11,974 bases of DNA. Origin: Colimorpha_A sp045540115 (lineage in GTDB: Bacteria; Bacillota; Clostridia; Oscillospirales; CAG-272). How positions within the stretch are numbered: the first letter of the stretch is position 1; every line of letters starts with the position of its first letter. The stretch spans positions 1-11,974 of the forward strand of contig JAZQGR010000001.1 of assembly GCA_045540115.1 (NCBI GenBank), given 5' to 3'. A program made the translations under genes and the position numbers. The notes below the pieces were generated by a model, which was not told the DNA's origin, searched no databases, and was given only the letters and a program-made list of their open reading frames with translations. Positions 1 to 5,474 of this stretch are shown one piece after another.

Positions 1-142
1 CCTTGTTGAATTCCATATCGTGCATTGCAGCGGAACGCACCATTATCGCATCGGGATTTTCTATTTCCTCGCCGACTGTATATTTATCGTCAAATACAGC
101 CGTGCCGCATTTTGCGATCTTATTAAGAAGTTTGATTTTCAT
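1..142 (-). CDS. serA: D-3-phosphoglycerate dehydrogenase, N-terminal fragment
   Basis: The 5' end of a minus-strand gene that runs off the window edge; 47 residues are visible, beginning MKIKLLNKIAKCGTAVFDD and continuing to an IMVRSAAMHD-like stretch. This matches the N-terminal substrate/nucleotide-binding lobe of 2-hydroxyacid dehydrogenases of the SerA type, where an 'I-V-R-S' strand is typical. It starts 16 bases after the serC stop, with an AAAGGA ribosome binding site 8 bases before its ATG, so the pair is almost certainly one operon. SerA oxidises 3-phosphoglycerate to 3-phosphohydroxypyruvate, which SerC then transaminates; adjacency to serC is the main reason for choosing SerA over another dehydrogenase. 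The catalytic and NAD-binding motifs are outside the window. Confidence 0.8.
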   Translation of the reverse strand, partial: MKIKLLNKIAKCGTAVFDDKYTVGEEIENPDAIMVRSAAMHDMEFNK

Positions 143-158
143 TGTTCGTTTCCTTTCG

Positions 159-1247
159 TTACGCTTTGGGATTATTCTTTGCGAATTCATCCATAAATTT
201 AACGAGTTCCTTTACACCCTCAATGGGCATTGCGTTGTAGATAGATGCTCTCATACCGCCGACAGAACGGTGTCCCTTGATGTTCTTGAAGCCGAGTGCA
301 TCTGCTTCCTTTGCGAATTTCTTGTCAAGCTCAGCGTCGCCTGTAACGAACGTTACGTTCATCATCGAACGTGAATCCTTTTCAACGGGAGCTATGTAGT
401 AATCCTGCTTGTCGAGATAATCGTAAAGTATAGCCGCCTTCTTTTCGTTGTGCTTCTTCATTGCTTCAAGTCCGCCGAGATCGCGTACCCACTCGAATAC
501 GAGCTTTGCAACGTATATCGGATAGCAAGGAGGTGTGTTGTACATAGAATCGTTATCTGCTATGATCTTGTAGTTAAGCATAACGGGGGTAATGTCTCTT
601 TCCTTGCCGAGAAGGTCCTCGCGGATTATAACGACAGTGAGACCTGCGGGAGCCATATTCTTCTGCGCGCCTGCGTAGATCATACCGAACTTGGAAACAT
701 CAACGGGCTCGGAGAGGATGCAGGAGGACATATCGGCAACAAGCGGGATATCGCCCGTGTCGGGAATGTAGTTATACTTCGTTCCGTAGATGGTGTTATT
801 GAAGCAGATATGAACGTAATCTGCGTCGGGACGGAAGTCCTCGCGCTTGGTCTGCGGAATGTAGGTGTTATTCTTATCCTCGGAGGAAGCGACTATCTTT
901 ATATCGCCGTACTTCTTTGCTTCCTGAGCCGCCTTCTTTGAGAACTGACCGGAGACGATATAGTCTGCCTTGCCCGAGCCTGTAAGGAGGTTATAGCAAA
1001 CCGATGCGAATACGGTAGAAGCTCCGCCCTGAAGGAAGAGCACCTTATAGTTATCGGGAATGTTCATAAGGGTGCGGAGGTCTGCCTCTGCCGCCTTTAT
1101 GATTGCTTCGTAATCGGGAGAACGGTGGCTCATCTCCATTACTGACATTCCGCTTTCGCCGTAGCAGATAAGCTCGCGCTGTGCCTGCTCAAGCACGGGG
1201 AGGGGAAGCATCGAAGGGCCCGCTGAAAAGTTATAAACTCTGTTCAT
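159..1247 (-). CDS. serC: Phosphoserine aminotransferase
   Basis: A complete PLP-dependent aminotransferase of 362 residues, the usual SerC length. It converts 3-phosphohydroxypyruvate and glutamate to 3-phosphoserine and 2-oxoglutarate, the second step of cytosolic serine synthesis. Visible family features are the N-terminal YNFSAGPSMLP, the EMSHRS segment near residues 38-43, the GGAS phosphate-binding turn at 74-77, the probable Schiff-base lysine K196 in YAGAQKNMAPAG, and the C-terminal GHRSVGGMRASIYNA at about 325-339. The ATG at 1247 is chosen because the protein starts there with the family's conserved N-terminus. A longer in-frame reading to 1361 would run through the promoter and 5' leader. 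It is followed at 16 bases by serA. A GGAG lies about 14 bases before the start, so the ribosome binding site is not ideal. Product assignment is firm. Confidence 0.97.
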   Translation of the reverse strand: MNRVYNFSAGPSMLPLPVLEQAQRELICYGESGMSVMEMSHRSPDYEAIIKAAEADLRTLMNIPDNYKVLFLQGGASTVFASVCYNLLTGSGKADYIVSGQFSKKAAQEAKKYGDIKIVASSEDKNNTYIPQTKREDFRPDADYVHICFNNTIYGTKYNYIPDTGDIPLVADMSSCILSEPVDVSKFGMIYAGAQKNMAPAGLTVVIIREDLLGKERDITPVMLNYKIIADNDSMYNTPPCYPIYVAKLVFEWVRDLGGLEAMKKHNEKKAAILYDYLDKQDYYIAPVEKDSRSMMNVTFVTGDAELDKKFAKEADALGFKNIKGHRSVGGMRASIYNAMPIEGVKELVKFMDEFAKNNPKA

Positions 1248-1278
1248 AATAATATCCGTTTCTCCGACTTTTTGTATT

Positions 1279-1305
1279 ACGCTCCTCCCGTCGGGCGGAG
1301 GGCGT
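1279..1305. other. GC-rich hairpin in the serC 5' leader
   Basis: A GC-rich imperfect palindrome lies between the predicted serC transcription start (about 1326) and its start codon. Pairing 1279-1281 with 1303-1305, 1282-1285 with 1297-1300 and 1287-1289 with 1293-1295 gives a stem with a two-base bulge, one mismatch and a three-base loop. It is conspicuous in otherwise AT-rich flanking DNA. It could be a leader structure or a remnant of a short interspersed repeat. No regulator class is recognised. Confidence 0.4.
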
Positions 1306-1332
1306 TTGATCGTTAAATAAAATAATAAAATT

Positions 1333-1361
1333 ATTATATAATTTTGCCGGGCAATAGTCAA
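1333..1361 (-). promoter_or_regulatory. Sigma-A promoter of serC-serA
   Basis: Read on the minus strand, a TTGACT -35 box (1356-1361) is followed after exactly 17 bases by a perfect TATAAT -10 box (1333-1338). Predicted transcription starts near 1326, about 80 bases before the serC ATG. The surroundings are AT-rich. Confidence 0.85.
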
Positions 1362-1504
1362 GAGTTTCGGGGCAAAAAGATAAAATTTTACCTTTTTACC
1401 ATAGTAGTGAGGTGAAGTGAACGGGTTTTGGGCAATTTGATGCTAATTTATTTAAGTTATAAGTCGCAAGAATTATGCCTTAAGAATAAAAATATCTAAC
1501 CATA
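1362..1504. other. Intergenic DNA between divergent promoters
   Basis: This AT-rich stretch separates the back-to-back promoters of serC (leftward) and the toxin-like cassette (rightward). I see no convincing ORF with a ribosome binding site, no tRNA-like fold, and no clear direct or inverted repeat. It marks the left edge of the AT-rich block, but no target-site duplication or attachment site is visible. Confidence 0.5.
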
Positions 1505-1533
1505 TTGATTTTTCTTGCTCTATGTTGTATAAT
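1505..1533 (+). promoter_or_regulatory. Sigma-A promoter of the leader-ORF/toxin cassette
   Basis: A TTGATT -35 box (1505-1510), 17-base spacer and perfect TATAAT -10 box (1528-1533) place a start near 1540, about 40 bases before the leader ORF. No equally good promoter lies between the leader ORF terminator and the large gene at 1760, so this is probably the promoter for the whole cassette. Confidence 0.8.
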
Positions 1534-1580
1534 ATGAATAGCATAGTCAAATAGTTTATTTTTGAAGGAGGTTTGCAATC

Positions 1581-1676
1581 ATGAATCTTTTCTGTTACGG
1601 AAGTGGCGGTTTGTTAGATGATGCAAGGGTTTTCTTCACGGAACAAGTGAGGTATAACCTTCTCATTCTTTATTAA
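1581..1676 (+). CDS. 31-residue leader ORF upstream of a terminator
   Basis: A 31-codon ORF whose product is MNLFCYGSGGLLDDARVFFT followed by EQVRYNLLILY. It is too short to assign to a known family, but translation is well supported: a GAAGGAGG ribosome binding site (1564-1571) sits 9 bases before the ATG, and a consensus promoter lies just upstream. The stop codon TAA (1674-1676) abuts the first base of a terminator hairpin at 1677. The C-terminus is a hydrophobic NLLILY run, and Leu makes up 6 of 31 residues. The position between promoter and terminator, ahead of a long gene, is the classic layout of a leader peptide in translation-coupled attenuation. Alternatively it encodes a free small peptide, such as a signal or a small toxin. 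There is no recognisable secretion signal. Confidence 0.6.
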   Translation: MNLFCYGSGGLLDDARVFFTEQVRYNLLILY

Positions 1677-1690
1677 ACGCATAAACTGCC
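1605..1690 (+). promoter_or_regulatory. Candidate antiterminator pairing (leader ORF to terminator 5' arm)
   Basis: Bases 1605-1614 (GGCGGTTTGT, codons 9-12 of the leader ORF) can pair with 1681-1690 (ATAAACTGCC) over 10 base pairs, two of them G-U. The second segment includes six bases (1681-1686) of the terminator's 5' arm, so the two structures exclude each other. This is found by inspection; its stability relative to the terminator was not computed. Confidence 0.35.
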
Positions 1691-1715
1691 GAATTGAGGG
1701 GTTTATGCGTTTTTT
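1677..1715 (+). terminator. Intrinsic terminator or attenuator after the leader ORF
   Basis: A perfect 10-base-pair stem (ACGCATAAAC at 1677-1686 with GTTTATGCGT at 1701-1710) encloses a 14-base loop. The last stem base plus 1711-1715 form a run of six T, followed by more T-rich DNA. It starts on the base after the leader ORF stop codon. It lies between the only good promoter and the 1047-residue ORF, so it would limit expression of that gene unless bypassed. Confidence 0.75.
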
Positions 1716-1759
1716 GCTGTTTTATTTATTGGTTTTTGTGAAAACGAAGGAGGTATATT

Positions 1760-4700
1760 ATGAAACATAGTTTATTATATCGATCAATAGCGTCGGTACT
1801 CATTCTTAGTTTGCTTCTCAGCGTGTTTATTTTTCCGGTTTTAGCAACATCTGTTTCTAATGTCAATGATTTAAATAGAAATTCTGAAATCAACGAGGAA
1901 ATAATAAAAAACGATAACTTGACAGTTATTGACGAGACCATTCTGTGTGCAGACGATCCGAAAATTGCGCAAGAAAGTATGATTTTAAAATATGTTGATG
2001 GTGCACAGTTCAATTCAGCAAGGCACATCCAACGCCTTTCAGATTTAGAGGATTTGAATACATATGTGTTTGCGAATGTAGATGGCACACGTTCCGTTTA
2101 TATGATGCATGAAAACGTAAAATATGTAGATGACAACGGAAGAGTTAAGGAAAAAGATATATCGCTTACGCGTAGGACGGATGGCTATGGAGTGGTTCGA
2201 AACGATGTAGAATTGCTTATTCCGCATAATCCAGTAAATGGTATTGATCTTGACCATTCAGGGTTTGCTATCAAACTAATTCCTCAGGGTTTGACAAAAG
2301 AAACGATTGCTACTCAAACAAACAATTCTATTGTCTATGATAAAGCATATGGCGAAAATACAAAGCTTGTATATACGCCGACTCTGTCGGGAATTAAAGA
2401 AGATATCGTATTAACCGAGTATGTTTCAGACGCAACTTATAGCTTTTTACTTCAAACAAACGGTTTGAAGCTCTACAATGATGGCAACAGACATTACTTA
2501 GCGAGTAGTGACAAATCTGACCCTGTATTCTACATTGGAGAAATTATTGTTTATGATGCTATCGGAAAACCCGACTTGGGGATTATGACTGTTGAAACAG
2601 AAACCGAGGGTCAGGAATACTTGCTGACTATAACCGTAAACGACGAATTTCTCGCTGATCCTACTACCGTATACCCTGTTACTATTGATCCGACAATTAC
2701 AGTTTCTGACAGTAATGTCAGCGGCTCCATAATTGATGCTCCAATCTTCTCTGGGTATCCAGACAGAAATTATGCAACATATGTGTATAATCGTTTAGGA
2801 ACTCCGTCGTCTAGTTACGGCGTTGGAAGAACCGTCGTGAAACTAAGCGGATTGATGAGTTCAAACGAGTATCAAAGTATTAGTGCGAGCCAGATTATTA
2901 ACGTAATCTTTTATGCCAAAGAAGCCTCAGGGGGAACACAACAGTTCATAAATCTATACCCGCTTACAAGTAATACCACTTGGACTGAATCCTCTGTGAC
3001 ATGGAATAATGTTGGTGTCTACAGTACAGCTATAAACTACGGTAACACTATGCGAAATAATCAGTGGACAGCGTTCAATATTACCGATCTCGTCAAATCA
3101 TGGAAGAATACATTTTATTCAATAAATGCGGGATTTATAATGATGAACGAAAACGAAGCTAACAATAAATGCTTCTGTTCTTCGGAGCATTCGACTCCCT
3201 CTTATCGTCCGTATGTTGTTATGACATATGAACCAGTTCTTTCATTGAATTGCACAAACACTTCAGTTGTTGAAGGTGGAACACAAACGCTCGTTGCAAC
3301 AACCCAACCGAGTGGCTTAACAGTAACTTGGTCAACAAGTAATAGCGAAATAGCAACAGTTAGCTCAACTGGTGTCGTAACTGCCAAAAAGGCAGGCACC
3401 GTGACTATTACTGCTCAAATGGTTGATGCCGACGGTATATCACGTTATGCATATTGTATCGTGTATGTGTATGTTGCAAATGGTGTATATCGCATTAAAA
3501 ATATGAATTCCAACTATTATCTACATGTCAAATATGGTGGTATTGATAATTTTACAGATGTTTACCAATATTTGAAATACTCTGAAGGAACTGACTTGAC
3601 ATATCGACTTAGGCAAATGTGGAAAGTGTATTATTTGGGCAATGGCCGTTATAGCGTTAGACCGATGAACAAATTGAATATGGGGCTTGATGTTACAAGC
3701 GGAAATGTTGATATTTACAATATTGGTGAAACTGACACTCTCTTGAGTGTGCCTTCCTACGGCGAGTGGACAATCAATTGGGTGTCTACGGGCTACGTGT
3801 TCCAAAATAACGGCAACGGTAACGCGACTATGCAAGTGGAGGGTGCTTCGACCTCGTTGAGCGGAGAAGTGGTTGCTTTGAATTATTCGGATAGCATAAA
3901 TTGTCGTTGGAGCTTAGAAACAGTTGAATCTCCTCCATCTGGCATACATTGGTTTGACACGAATAGCGAAAGCGTTTTAACTGAAAATCCAACAGACACG
4001 AAGTATATCATTTATGGGTCTACATATAGTATACAAGACTTTGGTCTGGTCGCGGTGGCATATTCCCCAGTATCAATTTCTCAAACGTTTTCATGGAGTT
4101 CAAGCAATGAAAGAGTCGCAACAATTAACCACGCCACAGGGCATATTATAGGAAATGAATCTGGTGCTGTGACAATAACGGCGGAACGTTATGTAAATGG
4201 AAGTTATCAAACCCTCTCATTTGATTTAATTGTAATTGGCGAAGAACAATATAGTGCTGGTGTTAGGATCGCAAATCTTTACGGTAAGCAGTATTACGAT
4301 TTTACCATTCCGATAAATGCATTGTTTAGTGATGCCGTTGATTCGTGTGAAGATCATCGATGTATGAATTGGACCCAGTATTGTGAATGGGCATATGATA
4401 TTTCAATATTATATCAACCAAGCTTAGCAGAATTTTTGGGATTGCAATTGGGATCATTTACATGGTTTTATGAGCGTGTAAACCACGGAGCAGTTTGGGA
4501 TATTAAACGCCAAAGCCAATGGAATGCTGCGTTGCCCAATGTGCCTTATCTCAGAGAAGAGAATGGGAATTTTGTTGATTTTGTTTTTAGAGGAGAACTC
4601 ACTACCGCCGAAGGATTAGGTAATATTATGTATGGATATACCGGTCGAGCTACTGGCTTTGGCGAGATCACACTATATTGGGGAGGAGGAGTAGCCGCTA

Positions 4701-4903
4701 AAGGTAGTTTAACCAACAGTGAGGTGACCAGTCCTCCATACTACGGCGACACACAAGAAGATCACTATAATATTGAAAAGGGTATCCTTATGTTTGAAGA
4801 TGACTATCCGGATTATCCTGATGTGGGATACGACGGCATTCCTCTTGATAATGATTCCTTATTAGCAGCCCTTGGTGATATTCTCCTGAATCCCGGAACA
4901 TAA
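1760..4903 (+). CDS. Secreted multidomain protein with C-terminal polymorphic toxin type 44-like domain
   Basis: A 1047-residue exported protein. Residues 1-29 form a Sec signal peptide: basic start, LILSLLLSVFIFP core, cleavage probably after VLA. Residues about 95-310 resemble the region preceding DNRLRE domains in wall-associated proteins. Then follow a DNRLRE-type beta domain (about 311-490, with TWTESSVTWNN), a BIG2 Ig-like domain (about 492-573, GVVTAKKAGTVTITA), a ricin-type trefoil (about 574-720, QMW and RW motifs) and a second BIG2 domain (about 740-826). The C-terminal part resembles Ntox44: WDIK at 913-916, GNIMYGYTG at 954-962, GGGVA at 975-979, EDHYNIEKGI at 1000-1009. An acidic tail ends the protein; there is no LPXTG signal or final membrane helix, so secretion is likely. 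The start has a strong GAAGGAGGT site 5 bases upstream. Architecture suggests a lectin-like adhesive stalk carrying a toxin head. Toxicity and target are inferred. Confidence 0.75.
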   Translation: MKHSLLYRSIASVLILSLLLSVFIFPVLATSVSNVNDLNRNSEINEEIIKNDNLTVIDETILCADDPKIAQESMILKYVDGAQFNSARHIQRLSDLEDLNTYVFANVDGTRSVYMMHENVKYVDDNGRVKEKDISLTRRTDGYGVVRNDVELLIPHNPVNGIDLDHSGFAIKLIPQGLTKETIATQTNNSIVYDKAYGENTKLVYTPTLSGIKEDIVLTEYVSDATYSFLLQTNGLKLYNDGNRHYLASSDKSDPVFYIGEIIVYDAIGKPDLGIMTVETETEGQEYLLTITVNDEFLADPTTVYPVTIDPTITVSDSNVSGSIIDAPIFSGYPDRNYATYVYNRLGTPSSSYGVGRTVVKLSGLMSSNEYQSISASQIINVIFYAKEASGGTQQFINLYPLTSNTTWTESSVTWNNVGVYSTAINYGNTMRNNQWTAFNITDLVKSWKNTFYSINAGFIMMNENEANNKCFCSSEHSTPSYRPYVVMTYEPVLSLNCTNTSVVEGGTQTLVATTQPSGLTVTWSTSNSEIATVSSTGVVTAKKAGTVTITAQMVDADGISRYAYCIVYVYVANGVYRIKNMNSNYYLHVKYGGIDNFTDVYQYLKYSEGTDLTYRLRQMWKVYYLGNGRYSVRPMNKLNMGLDVTSGNVDIYNIGETDTLLSVPSYGEWTINWVSTGYVFQNNGNGNATMQVEGASTSLSGEVVALNYSDSINCRWSLETVESPPSGIHWFDTNSESVLTENPTDTKYIIYGSTYSIQDFGLVAVAYSPVSISQTFSWSSSNERVATINHATGHIIGNESGAVTITAERYVNGSYQTLSFDLIVIGEEQYSAGVRIANLYGKQYYDFTIPINALFSDAVDSCEDHRCMNWTQYCEWAYDISILYQPSLAEFLGLQLGSFTWFYERVNHGAVWDIKRQSQWNAALPNVPYLREENGNFVDFVFRGELTTAEGLGNIMYGYTGRATGFGEITLYWGGGVAAKGSLTNSEVTSPPYYGDTQEDHYNIEKGILMFEDDYPDYPDVGYDGIPLDNDSLLAALGDILLNPGT

Positions 4904-4926
4904 GTGGGAGGATAGGAGGTTGAGGT

Positions 4927-5430
4927 ATGAAATATAACAAAGCCTTGAAATTTATAAGTAGTATTTGCGCGTTTGTGCTACTTGTGTCTTGTCAACGTCA
5001 AATAAATTATAAGCCTGAGCTATATCTAAGAGAAGAAGTGATTGGCTTATATGCAGAAAACACGGACCTGTTTGAAGATCTTGTTGAAGTCATTTCGACA
5101 AATGAAAGATTCTATGAAAACGGGCGCATTAACGAATACGAAGATGCCAACATAACATCTCCTTATGACAAAGGACTGTCGTTTTTTGACAGCGAGGACA
5201 AGAAGATAATAAAAACCTTTTTTGGATTCAAACCATATATGATACTGTATGACTATGCTCGGCGTTTTGTATCGATAACATTTATCGCGGCTGATGAATC
5301 CGAATCGTTTACATTGTTATTTTGGCTGTCTCAAGATATGGTTGGTTTTGAAAACTATACAGTTTATCTTTCCCAATATAATGTTGTGGAGACGATGTCG
5401 GAAAATTGCATTCTATTTTATAGGTTTTAA
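4927..5430 (+). CDS. Putative lipoprotein, candidate immunity protein
   Basis: A 167-residue protein with a lipoprotein signal: MKYNKALK basic start, hydrophobic ISSICAFVLLVSC, and a lipobox L-V-S-C with the lipidated cysteine at 22. The mature part (about 145 residues) is acidic and rich in aromatic residues, and I recognise no family. It starts 23 bases after the toxin-like gene, with AGGAGG at 4914-4919 seven bases before the ATG, and shares that gene's AT-rich composition, so the two are probably co-transcribed and acquired together. A small gene directly downstream of a polymorphic toxin is usually its immunity gene; this is inference from position. A lipid anchor would put it on the outer face of the membrane, so it would neutralise the toxin there or before entry. 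It could instead be an accessory lipoprotein. A hairpin terminator follows 8 bases after the stop. Confidence 0.6.
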   Translation: MKYNKALKFISSICAFVLLVSCQRQINYKPELYLREEVIGLYAENTDLFEDLVEVISTNERFYENGRINEYEDANITSPYDKGLSFFDSEDKKIIKTFFGFKPYMILYDYARRFVSITFIAADESESFTLLFWLSQDMVGFENYTVYLSQYNVVETMSENCILFYRF

Positions 5431-5438
5431 TTTGTAGA

Positions 5439-5474
5439 AACGAAAGCGGACAACGCCTGTTGTCCGCTTTCGTT
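5439..5474. terminator. Bidirectional terminator between convergent operons
   Basis: A perfect 15-base-pair stem (5439-5453 with 5460-5474) and 6-base loop lie between the converging lipoprotein and copA genes. The first bases of the copA stop codon (5473-5475) fall inside the stem. T-rich sequence follows on both strands (TTATTTTA on plus, TTTCGTTTC partly within the stem on minus), but neither tract is long. Confidence 0.75.

Noticed and set aside
1248..1361. 38-residue N-terminal extension of SerC
   Set aside because: It runs through the leader hairpin and -10 box up to the -35 box; SerC proteins begin at the conserved YNFSAGPS.
1540..1760. Known riboswitch or T-box in the leader of the large gene
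   Set aside because: No T-box sequence or recognisable ligand-binding core is seen; the leader is mostly occupied by the 31-codon ORF and one terminator hairpin.
1726..2088. 120-codon minus-strand frame opposite the start of the secreted protein
   Set aside because: It is antisense to the signal peptide region and shows no ribosome binding site or recognisable domain.
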